The notes: generated by a model from the sequence alone, not told the origin. A stretch of DNA of 64,000 bases from Chroicocephalus ridibundus (GCF_963924245.1 NC_086287.1:31973950-32037949); one strand, 5' to 3'. Shown: positions 33,506 through 46,800, counted from the stretch's first letter. A program made the numbers and translations.

Positions 33506-35004
33506 GAGAGACTCCTGGGAGCCCAGCTCACCATCACTCCTGCTGGTGAGCAAGACATGAGTGAAAGTGGTCAAATTCGGATGTCTATAGAAGCCCCTGT
33601 CCAGTCTTCAGCACGAGTATGTCCTAACGGTGTCATGTGAAAAGCCCTGCCTGAGACTGAAGATCCTTTCTGATGGCAATGGAGAGGATGTTGATAAGAA
33701 AGGGCTTTTGGACCTGGGCAGGTCGGATGGTGGGATGAGGAATCATCAGTGCCTCCTGGGTGCTTCTCTCCCGCGTAGGGGAGTGGGACTCTTTGTAGCA
33801 GCTCTTGTGAGCAGCGGAGTTTATCGCACTTAATTTGCTGTGGATTTGCATCTCGTGGTGAGGTTGTCTCTTGTCAAAGTGTAAAGATTGATCGAAGCTT
33901 GTCCTATAGTTACAGCATGTATAAAGTATCTCCAGGGTAAATTTTCTGGCACTTAATGGTACAGTGCTGTTCCCACTAGAAACTCGTTTTAGCAGAAGCA
34001 GTACTCTCACGTCAGATTTGGTTAAAACCGGACAACAGGTGGGTTATTACTGGCAGGAGGCAGAACCGGTAGATACAGACAGCACAGTCGTATCACCCGC
34101 ATCACCTCAGAGGGCTGGATTAAAAATTAGTAACTGATGTTCTTCTTCAAGACCCTTAACATGCAATGCAGCCCAAAATATTAGCAAAGGTTGCATGTAA
34201 TGTTCAAGGAGGTAGGAGGCTGGCAGGTTTTTGTCTGGTTATTTGCAATAATCGAGCAATGTAGAAACGTTAAGATTTGTGGCGCTTTTTACAGTGTAGA
34301 GCTTGTCTAATGAATAACAAAGAAACACTTTTTATTTTCGAATATGAGGAAATGGATTTATTTGTTTCTTGTGTGTGTGGAGGGAAAACAAAAGAAAAGA
34401 AACATTTAGAACTTGAATAACTTAGGGTTTCCCAGCTTTTTTGTACCATCCATAGGCAAGGCTGGTTGCACTGACAAAATTTAGGAGGAACCCACCGCTC
34501 TCATCTAAACTTTTCTCAAGTCTTTGGAAGCGCCTAGAAAGGAGAAAGGATTAAATTTCCAAAGTTAAATTCAGTAATGAGACATTGATACTACTGTAAA
34601 CCTTCCAACTTGGAAAAAAAAAAAAAAAGACTTTTAGAAAGATTCTGTCATTTCAAACTCCTCATGTTGGGAAGCATTTGGGACATCTCACCCAACTAAG
34701 CCTTAACCCACCATCAGTGAGTGGCTCCTCGCCCCTTCCCAGGACCAAGTTCCTGACGTGGAGGGAGCCCGGGGGTGCCCCCACCTCCCCTTGCCACCCC
34801 CCTCCACTCCATCCTGGGAGGTGCCGCTCACCCCTCTGGCACGATCCTGATGTGCTCCTCTTGGGAAGCAGTCACTTCGCCTCCGGTGGTGGTCCTGCTT
34901 CAGGTTTTACGAATTCCTACCCTCCTTGCACAGGGCTGGCAAAGTGGAGCTTTTTGTTTGTATAGCTGCTCTAGGTACAATTTTGTTATTAATCACATCA
35001 AGGG
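33506..35004. other. Unassigned single-copy sequence
   Basis: Includes an A15 run at 34614-34628. No gene or TE is recognised. Confidence 0.5.
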
Positions 35005-35056
35005 AGGCTCAGAGGTTTTTAGGGCTAGAAGAGACCATTACTGTAATCTAGTTTGG
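35005..35056 (-). mobile_element. Possible ancient sauropsid retroelement 3' end
   Basis: 'agggctagaagagaccatta' followed by 'ctgtaatctagtttgg' resembles the reverse complement of an old CR1-type 3' end seen widely in turtle, crocodilian and bird DNA ('agggctagaagggaccatt..atctagtctg'). It is short, and the identity rests on recognition alone. A nearby 'catagaat' pair (35168-35195) may be part of the same relic. Confidence 0.35.
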
Positions 35057-38000
35057 AAAATTTCTTCCACAGTGTTTTTGGGTTTTGTCAAAAAGAAAAA
35101 TGGTATTTGTTTTCCTTTGCCCTTAGGCCTTAAGGTGTAATTTAACTTTTTCATAAACCAAACAAAATCATAGAATAATCATTATCATAGAATTTTAAAA
35201 AAGTGTTTTTTCGTTTACTGGGTAAGTTTCTGAAAATTATTTTTGTATATTGAAATAAAAATCTACCCTGGTTTTAAATGGGGGAAAACCCCCCACCCTT
35301 TCTAGTAAAAATGCGGACAAACTCTTTAACGGTGCTGCCACAGGGAAGTCCAAGGATGGGGGCATAGACCCAGCACAGCAGGATCTGCCCAGTGAAGTTC
35401 AGGGGAGTTTTATCTGTATCTGAATAACAAGCTGAAATGGGTCATAGCGGAATTCTGCTCACATTTCTGACAGCAGCACAACTTTCAGCTATTCTTGATG
35501 TTCAACTCTGAGGACTTGCTTAATATTCAACACTGGTTTCATCATCAAAGAAATTGAGGCAAAATTAAAAATTCTTTTCCTGGGTCTGTTATTTTCACAG
35601 CTTCTACTTCCTTTCAATTTTGATACCGCCATCCATTTTGATAAAAGAAAATGATGTGTGAGGAACAAGGCAGGCAGGAAGGAGACAGAACGAGAAGTGC
35701 TGTTCAGCGCCGACTTCACCTCTGCAGAAGTTTATAATAAGGTGTCTGCAGATCACTCCCCGCTGAAAGCTCTCACAAATAACACCTCTGCTCACGGAAA
35801 GTGAATTAAGCCAGTCCTGCCGCACAGGGCTGCTGGCGAGCACCGCGGCACGCTCTCATCTCCGAGCAGTTGGTCTCTCTTGTCTAGTGCTGCACAATTT
35901 CTTTCTGCTCTTTTCTGTTGAGCACATAGGACTTCTGTGTTGGTTTTGTGCATATGTCTTGTCTCCCCGCTCCCTGAAAGCTTTTTGTTGGAAGGAAAGG
36001 CTTCCAAAAGCTTATTAGACTTATTGATCTGGATCAACTCCCGGGGCTGGCTCTTAGGATCCAGAAGAAAGCTCTTTTCAAGGAGCCCGGTTTACAAAAG
36101 CATCCTCTCTGCCATTTGTTCCCCAAATGAATGGGTGAAGGAGGAGCCTGGCCCGTGTGGGCACCTCGAAGGGCAGCGTGAAGGTGGTGTAGGGCTTTGG
36201 AGGGACCCCTGAAGCTCTGAATTTAGGGTCAGCCCTGGCTGCGTCACTGATTTCCAGTGTGACCTTGAGCAAGTCACTCAGTCTTATCCCATGTGCAGTG
36301 GTCAGAAGCTGCACAAAAGACGTAATGCAACTCTGACTTACGCTCCGACACTGTATTTGCATTGCTCTCACAGGGGAAACACCTCCGTTGCACCAGCCCG
36401 GCCAGTGCAAACCCCAGGTGGCAACCCAGCTGCAGCACGACGGTGCTCCGTGTGCGTGGATTTCCCTTGTGGGACGAGCAGCGTAGTGGTGACGGCCGCA
36501 CAGGCGTAGCCATTGGAAGAGGATGAAAAAAGGAGGTTTTCTGTGACGAAAGGAAAATTGAATGAATTCCTGCCGGTGCTCTAGACTTCAGTAGGCTGTT
36601 AAGTACAAAAGTCAGTGTTAATGTAACATTACAGCCGAGATTTTAAACCCGCTAGTTAACCTGTGGAGCTCAGCCTGTAATCTCACAACCCCTTTTTGAA
36701 CTGTACATGGACCAGTATCTAAAACATTACTTACACAGAAAAATCGTGAGGTATTTTGCTTTTCCATAACTCCAAAAGAGTTTTGCCTTGGAACAAATTA
36801 AACATATGGGAAATCTCACTTCAGAGACTGAAAATTTCAAAAAGTTCCTGCGTGTTTTCCAGGATGCAGAAAGCAAGCCAACTCTCATCTTTAAGTGTTC
36901 ATTCGCAGACTACTATTTTTCAAATCCCCTCTAGCAGAAGAAGGTAGCTCTCTGAAGGTATCTTTGGACGAGGTGCTCTTCAGATTAAGAATGTCATTCG
37001 GTGGTCACAGACTAATCGGTACAACGGGATGCTGGTCCCTGCCAGGCCATGAGACATCACTGCATTTGCTGGGGTTGCTGTTGGAGTCACTTTTGTTGCT
37101 GGCAGTTAAAAGTTGGTCTTTGTAATTGTAATGTGTATTCATGCTCCATGTGACTATCAGCAGTTTTTCAAATGCTGTTTTTCACATGGTGCTGCTCTTT
37201 GCATAAGAAAAAAATGCTTTAATTTACATAGTCTCCGGGGGGATGGCAAACAAAACCTGTAGTCTGATTGTTTTTCCTGTCATTATCTATTTTTCTGAGA
37301 ACTTCTTGCGTGTCACTTTGCCGGTATAACCTGATAATTTATTGCAATTAATAGACATGAATTTACTAGCAGCAGAACATAGGGGGCATTTGCTGTTCTA
37401 GTGACCCTTGTCTTCTCCTCCCCTAATAGTTCATGCAACTCATGTGGTCCCAGCTGAAGCTTTGGATCCTCCAAGGCTGCAGAGGAGATAAAAGGCTGTG
37501 CAGCAGCCCAGAAGGGTGTGCCACGTCCCCTTTCATGTGATCCATTGTGGGGATGGGCCCAGATGCACGTGCCTGTGGTTAAAAGAAGGACATATTTTTA
37601 AAGCTGTGTAGACATTGTCATAGCTCATATGTATGGAAGGGTCAAGCTGAGGTTGTCATGGGGATTGTGTCTGAAATCCTGGTGGCACTGAAGTCTGCGG
37701 GAGTTTTGACAGCCCCATTAATTGAGTTTCTGTGGTTAGTAAGCCTTCTCTCCTGGTGTTATTTTTAGTGCCACACAGAGAAATCTGAATGCAATGGAGT
37801 TCCTGGAAAGCAGCTGAAATGTCAGTGCCCCCATGCCATTCACACAGGCTGCGAAGGGGTGGGCAGAGAGGATGAGGAGGGCAGGTCCTCCATCCCGGCT
37901 CTTCACTGGTGTGGGCTGGGAGGCTGCTGGCATCACTCTGACCTGCACAGTGCCGTTGGGGAAGCCGCTGTGCAGGAGCCGGAGGCCCAGGGTGGAGGTT

Positions 38001-39290
38001 GTGGTCCTCTTCCTCCCCTCGCTGGGATGCGTGGGGATGCTGAGCCCCGGCAGTGGAACTGGTCCTCCCTGCCCCGATGGCTCTGTTTGGGGTGCCATGG
38101 TTTGGACTTTGGTGTGTGGACACGCTGTGCAGCCCTCGGGGTTCAGGACTGGGTTAACTGGCCGGGTACCCAAGGGGAGGCTCCGGCTCTGAAGGGGATG
38201 CTGTACAGTGGCTTCCTGTTTCTTTCTTCCTCGAATTTAAACTCCTTAAAAGCAAATCCCTTCGCTCCCCAAATAAGCTCTTTACTTCTGCCTTTCAGCC
38301 TTAAATAGCTTAGCATATAAGTAGCTTCTTTTGGAAAAAAAAGTCAACGCTGTCTGTGTTTCTGTGATCAGACGCTCAGAGTGAATTTCAGTCTAATCCG
38401 AGTTTTGAAATTGATTCAGCTCAATGACCTTGGGCAACTTACTTAACCTCTCGGTGCCCCAGTTTTTCCATTTGTAAAACAGAGAACTGAATACCCTTGT
38501 GAGCTGGGTAAATATGTCCTGAAGCTTAATTCGGATACGGCTGTTTTTAGAGGGCTTTGAGCTCTGTGGTTGGAAGTACGCTGGAAGAGCAAAGCATGCT
38601 TCTTGGCAGGGAGTTTCATCTCCCGGCCTGATCTGAGGGTCTGGTGCAAGCCCCAGCCCAACGAGAGCCTTCCCATAGCCATTAAACACCGACAGGAGGT
38701 TTGTACTTGCTAGGAATGGCTCTGGAGTGTCTTGGTCCCACCTCTGCCTGGAGATGCAATGGAGCAGACTCGCGCTGCCCCAGCTAGGCATTACGCTAAG
38801 GAGGAACAACGGAAGAGGAGATGTCAGCCCTACTTGACCCTCCTGATTTCCAGCCCTATTTGGTTTGAAAGACGCCATGTGCAGGCTGGAGGAATTCTGG
38901 AAGCAAAGTGGAAGTGTTGGCATGCCCGTTTGCATACTAATACACCCGGAATGCCATTATTTTTCCAGCTTCCACAGCTGTGTTATGACTGTACTAGAGC
39001 TGAATTCTAACAACCAGCCAAAAGGTTTGTTTGCATGTGTATGTGCACCGAGGTTTTGCAAGCAAAACTGGAAAGCTTTCTAGTTGTCACAGTTGTTGTG
39101 TTGTGGTGGTTGTTTTTTGGTTTTTTTTTAAACCCAGCACACTTTTGTGCTTACATTAAAAATTATGGATCAGCTGTATTTTAACAAATGTCTGTTCCCT
39201 GAATTTATGCTGTTGATGGCCTCGGAGCTCAGTTTGAAAGGTTTCCCCCTCTGTATTGCAACTGGGATTTCTTCCATAGATTTCTTTCTC
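35057..39290. other. Unassigned single-copy sequence
   Basis: No supportable exon. 36370-36510 is slightly CpG-rich; 37300-37380 is AT-rich with homeodomain-type cores. The 180-codon minus frame at 38393-38935 is the longest non-CR1 ORF-like frame here, but it has no recognisable domain and is about the length expected by chance. Confidence 0.45.
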
Positions 39291-39310
39291 TTTTTTTTTT
39301 TTTTTTTTTT
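39291..39310 (+). repeat. T20 homopolymer
   Basis: Twenty T after a CT-rich leader. No retroposed body is adjacent on the minus strand. Simple sequence. Confidence 0.85.
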
Positions 39311-41102
39311 AGTAGAAACAGTGTTTTATCTTTGTATCTTTGTCTTGTATAAAAGATAAAAATCTATAGTAATTCTTTCCTATGTAGACTGCTCTATTTT
39401 TCCCGTAAAACACTCTTGCAAATAAGTCTGCAGATCTTTCAACACAATGCCTGAAGCATCACACATGATAAATCCTTCCCTAGTCTCAGCTTTCTGTAAC
39501 CTTCCCCATTCCTCACAATGACACACACTTTCTCTCATTCATCTTTTATTACAATTCAATATTGTGCTTGAATATAATTAGTTTGTATGCAGTGTTCCCT
39601 TCCGGGCCCCCCCCCTTGTTTGTTTTGTTTTGTTTTGTTTTTTCTTGAAAAAGGACAAACTACTTGTTCCCATGCACATTTCATCTGGAAATTGACTTCA
39701 GTGTTATAGGTTCCAATATATTTACACAACAGGTAGGGAAAGGTATTGGGAAAAGAAGAAATATTTTTAACATCGTAAACCTCTAGCAAAAATATGTATG
39801 TAATAGAATCTGGTACTGTGGTATTACACACATTACAACTGTCACTGTGACTTACAGCCTTAGTTTAGCTGAAAGAAAATCTATAACCCTAGAAATGCAA
39901 CAATGTCCGAGTCACAGTTCAGAGTAATAAATGTTTTTCAGAGAATACTGTAATCCATATTTCCAAAGCTGATACAACAAAGGCATTTCTACTAGAAATC
40001 TTTCAATTTCATGGGCGGAGGCTCAGAGAGGGAGAGAGAATGGTTAGGAGAAAGGATAAGCAATAAAATGCCTGTGTTCAGAAATATTAGCCCTTTGGCT
40101 AGTGCCTTTGATTGATCGTTCTTGCCCCCAAATTACATCTTAATAAAGTATCATCTCTTATTTGGTGCCAGTACGAAAAATCAACTTTTAAAGTCTGGGC
40201 TCTCATTTGAGGGTGGTGAGGGTATTGGGTTGCAGATAGCTTGCCGTTCCCCACATCGTGGGTGTCCTATGTCTTGCACACCAGTCCCTCTGGGGCAGGT
40301 GATGGTGTTCAGGTGAGGTGAGGTGTACTTTAGGGATGAAATGGGCTGTTTTGTCTGGTCAGGGCTCTTGAACATGCTCCTCCGTGTGCCAGTGCTGAGA
40401 GCTGCCAGCCGCTGTGGCTCTTTGGGGTCCCAGTATGCAGCCTCCCCGTGCACCCGCTGCCGAGCCCTTCGTCTCCGTGGTGGGATGAACCGAGGGCTTG
40501 ATGGGTGCATTCCAGTTCTTGGCTTGGGAAGCTGAACTGGGAAGGCTTCTCCCAAATGTTCATTTTTGATTCACCTCCGTTACATTTTCACCAGGATCGG
40601 TGTTCCCTGGCTCTCAGTGAGAGCCCCGGGGTGTCCTTGTGTCCCTGGCTTCGCTTTGACTTTGTGTACGGGGAGAGAACTTGACCACGTGCCAGCGCAG
40701 TGAGGCCGTCCTGGCAGGCCTTCCTGCCGGTGACAGCAAACAAATATATCACACTACATATTTCCTTTCTCAGAAGGGTATAGTTTGAGTAGCTAAGTAG
40801 CTTGTGTTTTGGGCTCCCAAGACCTTCATTTGTCTCTGCCTTCAGACTTCCTGGCAAGCTTGCTCATGTCTATTAATTTTCTAAAATCCATGAAAGCAAA
40901 AAAAGAGCAAATTGCATTAAAGTAATCTGTAATCATTTGAGTTACAGTATGAGTGAAATACTCTCATAGCCGAGCAGTTAAAATGGAAATGCAGTGTTGA
41001 GAAGCTATATGTGCCGTAGTTTATTGCCCACTATACACATTGCAGAGTATCAGGTTCGTTCCAGTCAAGGTTAGTCAGATGTTTGTGTTCGGTTTTACGT
41101 TT
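39311..41102. other. Unassigned single-copy sequence
   Basis: Contains a C9 run followed by (TTTTG)n at 39607-39644. 40860-41020 is AT-rich with TAAT/ATTA words and resembles conserved non-coding sequence. No gene is recognised. Confidence 0.45.
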
Positions 41103-41139
41103 AAAAAAAAAAGGGGGGGGGGGGGAAGAAAGAAAAAAA
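41103..41139 (+). repeat. 37-nt homopurine tract A10-G13 plus A/G tail
   Basis: Ten A, thirteen G, then 'aagaaagaaaaaaa', all purine. It resembles the A13-G11 tract at 9347. Triplex or quadruplex potential; length is likely polymorphic. Confidence 0.85.
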
Positions 41140-43206
41140 TAAAGGAAAATGGAGACACTAGTGATAGGAAAAACATCTGCCTTATTAGGCCCTTCGTTTG
41201 TTTCTTTTCTTTCCTGGTGGGGCTGAACAGATACGCTGGCACCCAGAACCGCTGAGCAGGGTGCGCTTCTCAGCAAGCGTGCAGGTGGCATGGAAAGGCC
41301 AGTAGGTTGGTCTGTGCCGAAGAACAAAGCTTTTCATTAGAAATGCAGAAGCTCAGCATATCTAGTTGTATTATCATCTTGAAGCATTGCAAGCGCTTGG
41401 TATATATAGCACTAACGTTGCCCCGACTATGCTGAGACATCATGCTTGCTTTAATGCACAGTACTAAAAATTTCAACTTCACATAAATTAGCTTTATTAG
41501 CTACTTTACTTAGTCATCATTCCTATTACTGCTTCATTAGATATCTGATTCATAATCATTGACTTATGAAGAACAGATTGCAAAGAGTTTTCCCCCTCCC
41601 GTCTGCTCCTCACCTTCCCATGCTTCAGTGTGCGTTCAGACTAATGCAGTGGTACGACGGATAACACCGATCCCTTTTGAATCTTGATGTGGGACAGCCT
41701 GAAATGCTCTGTCCTTGTAAGGCTGCCTTTCCCTCTCAGGCCTACTGTAGGAGGCTCTGACATTCTTGATTGGAGTGTCTGACTCACAAGGATGAGCTAA
41801 TTTTGTTGGCAAGAGCCTTCTTTCCTGAGCCAGGGCGATCATATTTTTTCTGGTGCTTGGGTGGCTGTGATAGGAGTCTGAAATATTGCACGTGTGTAAA
41901 ATAGTCAAGGCACAAACATACGCTCCCAAAGTGGTGACGCTATGAACAGTTTACTTGCCCTTGGTACAGAGGAGAGCAGACATAGGGAGGGCATTTTTCC
42001 ATCTCACCAATGTGAAGAAGCAGTTCATCATCTGGTTTTTGTGTCGGGAGACTACATGGCTCTGAAACTGGTTTTTACATCCACCTAGGCATGTCTTTAA
42101 CGTTGGGTGCCCTTCTGCTGAAACACAGTTATCAAGCAGCTGGGATCTCAAAAAAATATGGGTGGTGCCCGGGGTTTATCATGCCTGTTCCTTCAGGTGT
42201 TAGCTTGTTGTAGGCTTTGGGAGCACCCAAAGCATGATGTTGGATGTTTGGGAAGGAGAAGGTAGGAATACCTTCTGGAAAGAAATCTGACCTTTCTTTC
42301 TTTATATTGTTTTTATTTGCTGCTATCCTTTGCTTTTTCTGGCAGCACCGTCTTCAAGTACTATGGAATTTTCTCTAGTGACTCATAATTCAGTGGCAGC
42401 GCACTGTGTCACACCAGCGGTCCACGTGTTTCTTGTTTGGAAAGAGGTGGCTCTTACCAGTGCTTCCAAGGAATTCCTTCTGATTGCCCGGAAGGAATTC
42501 TCTGTCATCGGGCTATTTTTTCCCCAGTGAAACGGGAAAGTTTTGACAAGAGAGTCTTGTATGTAGCGGAAAAGGATTCAGCTGCGGGGACGTGCGCATC
42601 GCACAGCTAATGCTTGCAACTCATCACGCCTCAGATGAGAGAGGCTCTGGCCTTGGGAAAGGGTCCGCGCTGGTTTTCCTTGCTGCAATGAGGAGAGAAT
42701 TTGAAAATCCCAAATGCCTTGTAGAATTCCTGTGACCTTTTGGTAACTTTTTAGACACATGCACTTGCTAAGCTCTAATATGCATGTGGTCACTGAACTG
42801 GCACTCTTCAAAATTAAATAGACCTAATGCAAATTACTAATAATCTGAGAAAGCTTTGTGCTAAAGAGGCTGTAGTAAAATTTCACAGGAGAATCCTCTT
42901 CTGCAGGCTATGTTAAATGGCCTTGTTAGACATTTGAGTATTGAGTGTCATTATGTAGTGATTTGAGAAGGACAGAAAAAAATCGTAAAACTGCTAGTAA
43001 GATTCTCACAGCAGATCTATTATGGCTAGTCTCACTAGTAATAATTTAGAGTTTTAATTTTCTCAAGTGTCCCACAGGTTTACTATATCCAGCCAAATGG
43101 TTCATGGAAAAGTTGGCAGAATGGAAGCTTTTTATGACCTGTCCCCACTGGTGGCTTTTTATAGCTTCACCCAGCCACCCCCACCCCCTGCAAGATATGT
43201 GTGTTC
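41140..43206. other. Single-copy sequence with octamer-containing block
   Basis: 42780-43060 is AT-rich and CpG-poor, with an exact POU octamer ATGCAAAT at 42827-42834 embedded in TAATGCAAATTA. This is regulatory-looking but unproven. 42468-42479 is the 12-bp palindrome AAGGAATTCCTT. No gene is recognised. Confidence 0.4.
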
Positions 43207-43231
43207 CACACGCGTGCGCACGTGTGTGTGT
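43207..43231 (+). repeat. 25-nt alternating purine-pyrimidine (Z-DNA-prone) run
   Basis: Every position alternates pyrimidine/purine, with a GC-rich core containing the palindrome CGTGCGCACG (43213-43222) and a (TG)n right side. CG/CA/TG dinucleotide alternation is the classic Z-forming sequence class. Confidence 0.85.
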
Positions 43232-43642
43232 CCACACAGACGCATCAGGGGTCTCAGGGAGCTGTAGGAGTTTGTCAACTCTCAGCCAAATTCACACGAT
43301 TCAGAAACCAGCAGCATCTCAATGCAGGGTCGTTTTTTTTTCTTTTTCTCTGTTTTAAATATATATGAAAAACCAAAACCAAAGGCGGATTGATTGATAC
43401 AGAAGCTCAAAGAGTGATAGCGGGTTCCCAATTTGAATAGCCTTCCTGAAAAACCTCATCCCCGTCTCTGGGTTTTACTCATCAATCAATATCCATCTGT
43501 TTGAAAAGTGAAGCACCTGCTGAGAAGCTGGTAAGACCCCTGGCACAGAGTGCAAATACCCTGAACCTTGAGATTTATGTCAGCAGGCAGGGCGAAAAAT
43601 ATATTTTCTACCTAATCGGCACAATGCAGACAAAGTTATCCA
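43232..43642. other. Unassigned sequence
   Basis: AT-rich sequence upstream of the CpG-rich patch. No element recognised. Confidence 0.5.
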
Positions 43643-43831
43643 CGCTGGGTGCCAGTCTCGCGACGCGGAGCCATCTGGTGCTGATGACCGGGGACGGGAG
43701 GATACGTGCCTCGGTGTCTCTGCCGCAGGGACGTGGCTCGCCGGCGCCCCTCGGGGTGCGGAGGGATGCTGGGGCTTTCCCGACCCCCGACGGCCACCTC
43801 CCGTGGGCAGAGCTGGCCGCAGGCGCGGCGG
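43643..43831. promoter_or_regulatory. Short isolated CpG-rich patch
   Basis: Manual count gives 24 CpG in 189 bp, including CGCGACGCGG (43659-43668) and GGCGCGGCGG (43822-43831), far above the rest of the window. Open frames run through it on both strands (43501-43845 plus, 43608-43841 minus), but neither resembles a known protein. Possible readings are an orphan CpG island marking an unannotated promoter, a CpG-rich exon, or an unmethylated enhancer. No splice or poly(A) evidence decides between them. Confidence 0.5.
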
Positions 43832-46800
43832 GTTGGGACACCTGAGCTGGGGGTTTTAAGCAGAAGTGTTGAAATTAGCTTCTACATCTGCAAAAACTCT
43901 TTGACAGAGCCTCTTGCAGCAAAGTCCCCAGAACATGAATTTTGACAAGGAAAGAGCCCATTATTATCAGTGATGTTTCAACCATTATTTTATGAATATA
44001 TTCAATGACAAGAACTAGCTTGTTTCCAAGACAACAAAATTCAAACCCCGTCCATGATTGCTCTAAAGGAGGCCTCCTGTCATTTCGTTCCTTTGAAGAA
44101 ACTCACAATTTGATGGGCAAAATGCCAGAAATAATTAGACAGAATAGCACCATAAACCCCAATGGAAGCAAAATATCTGCTGTAAGAATTTCCCACCAGA
44201 AATCCTGAAAATCAAATCAAAGTCTGGATAAAATCTTTTCTGTTGAGTATATGAACAAAACAAAAAAAAAAAAAGGAAAAAAAGAAAATGGGTGGGAGAA
44301 GACTATCCAGTTTTCTACCTCATCAAAGAGAATACTAAAAATTGTCTTTGTGACTTGCTTGCGTCTTCTTGTGAAATAATAAGTGGGCAGGGCAATCAAA
44401 TTTAAAGCAGTATTCCCCAAAGCAAGGTCAAAACTGCTAGAAATGTTCATTTCATTTTTATTTGCTTTTCCTGTGAGGTACCCACTGTGGCTATAATTTC
44501 CCATTCTTTATGGGGAGATCAAAAGATTTGTGCTGTGCGGTGTAGGAATCAATTCAGTCATCCTGGCAGCACGCCAATCTTTATTACGTTATTTGTTAAC
44601 CCGAGTTATTGCAGAATAGAATAACTGTTCCGTGGGATAAATGAGGGAGTTTTTCTTGCTTCCTTGACCTTGATTTCCACGCTCCTGCCTTGTCCTCTCA
44701 GCACCCACATGCAGATAATGATTGTCTGTGTTAGAGTGAATGAAATATCATTGCGGATCCTGTGCCGGAGCAAATCCTTGATTTGGTGGCGTGTAAGCTA
44801 ACTGGGAGCCTGCATTGTTTGCCCGTGCACTGTGCAGCATTGAGAGTCTCAGGTATTTCTTACAGTGGGGGAGAGTCTCCTCTCTTTACTGACAGTAAAA
44901 TCAGCCCTGGCGGCAAGAGCCGTATTTGCTCTTTTCTTCCTATTAGGCCATTTGTGTAACACTTAAAAGCTAAATAAATCAGTCCAGTGATCCTCCTTGG
45001 AATAGCTGCGGGTTTTTTAAGGAATAATTTTCATTAAGTTTGTGAACAGTGATATATTTTCGTAGTTTTAGGGATGTGCATTTGGGGTAAGTTAAAACCA
45101 ACTTGGGGTTTTGCCTAAGTAAGCATCACAGTTGCCAGTCTACCAGTTCCTCATTGGGAATTTTTCACTTATATTTTCTCAACAGAAAAACGCAGGCTTT
45201 GCACAGTGATATTTTTCGTAGAGAAACGGGAGGCTAGGTTCTGTTTTGCATTGAACCGATCTAATTCAAAATACGCTTGATGCCAACCATATCGGGTAGC
45301 TTTGGGACCGAATCAGCATTCACCTGTGCCCCAATGAGCAGCTGCAATCACCTCTGCTGGGGGAAATTTGTGGGCATCGTGCCCCACTGCTGCTCTGAAC
45401 CTAGACTCCGCAGTCAGGTGCGTTTCCCATGCTACACAGAGCTCTCCAATGGAAAGAGCCGTGCTGGAAGTCATTGCCATGGGTTTTTGCGGCCGTGCTG
45501 AGGGTCGGAGCGTGGGAGGGGGGAAGGGAGAGCCCACAGTGAGATGTTTAGGAGTATAAGACAGACCTAAGGTTTAATTTCACTAAGATAGTAGTAGCAG
45601 TATGTCGATACGTAGCCTGCACTGTGAAATGTCAAACTGGGTTGACGCCCTCCCCGGCTAATTTAATTCAGTATAACAAAATTAGAGATTTTAGTAAAGG
45701 GGAGGGAAGAAGAATAAAACTTGCAGATTCTTTCAAAATGCTCTCCACTGCTAAAAAGTATTGTTGAAATCTCAGGATTTTTCATGGGACAAGTGTCCTT
45801 CATGAGAACAAATCCCAGTCATTAAGTTGTAAACCAAAGTTAATGGTATTAGTTGATGCCAAAAAAGGGCAAAACGCGGAGGCTGTGGAGAGAACCAGGA
45901 ACTGGGTAGTTGGTACATGCTTGGGAACAAAGAAGAGGAAATACCTGCCTTTTGTTGTCCCTCCCCTAAGAGCCCCATGGTGGTGGGGAAATCCAGGAGA
46001 TAGCTGGAGGGACAGACATTGAAGGCTGGGCTGCTGCTGCCCAGTGCCACAGGTCTGGGCAGAGGAGGGCGAATGTGTGGGAGATGAGCCAGGGCAGGGC
46101 TCCAGGGACCTTTCAGGTTTTCTCCTTTTGAGACTTATCTCCAAGGCTCTGTGCCGTGGTCAGATACAGAAGGAGAGTCCCCTACCCGCCTCTCAGAGGC
46201 ATGGTTTAGGTGACCAGAGAGGAGTTTGGCAGTGCCACCGACCGGCTCATTGTCCTGGCCAGATCCTGCAGACCCACAAGAGGAGCAGGACCAGAACTCA
46301 GCCATGGTTTCCCCTCATGGCAGTCCCAGTCCCTTCCTGATGAGGCTCCATTTGGGCTGTGCCAGTCGCGCTGAGCAGAGTGGGGTTTCTAGCAAACAGC
46401 ATTCGGCCAGGCTTTGTCGGGGGCAGGGCAGGAGAGAAAAAAGATTCTCTGCCTTCACCGAAAGGTCCAATAAAGGGTCTTAAATGCTGCCTAAATGCTG
46501 CTTTTCAGAGCGTTTTTTTTCCCCTTCCGCTCTTCCATAGCCTGATGCTATAATCTGAAAATACCTCTGCCTCGGCAGTAGGTTGAGACAAAGGTGTTTA
46601 CAAAAGCACTAAGCCTGAGAATCCAGCCACCCAGCATCAAAATGGGAAACTTAAATTCATAAGCTCCCTCCTTTAAACTGATGGAAATGGATCCAAACAA
46701 AACAAAGCAAAACAAAAGCAGTAGGTAAACATGTTGGAATGTACAATGGATAATGGATATTGAGGGATGATCTAGTCATGCATGCTAAACAGATACATTT

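Noticed and set aside
38393..38935. 180-codon minus-strand open frame, longest outside CR1
   Set aside because: In six frames of 64 kb, one open run of this size is expected by chance. It has no domain, signal peptide, repeat structure or family resemblance, and other frames overlap it.
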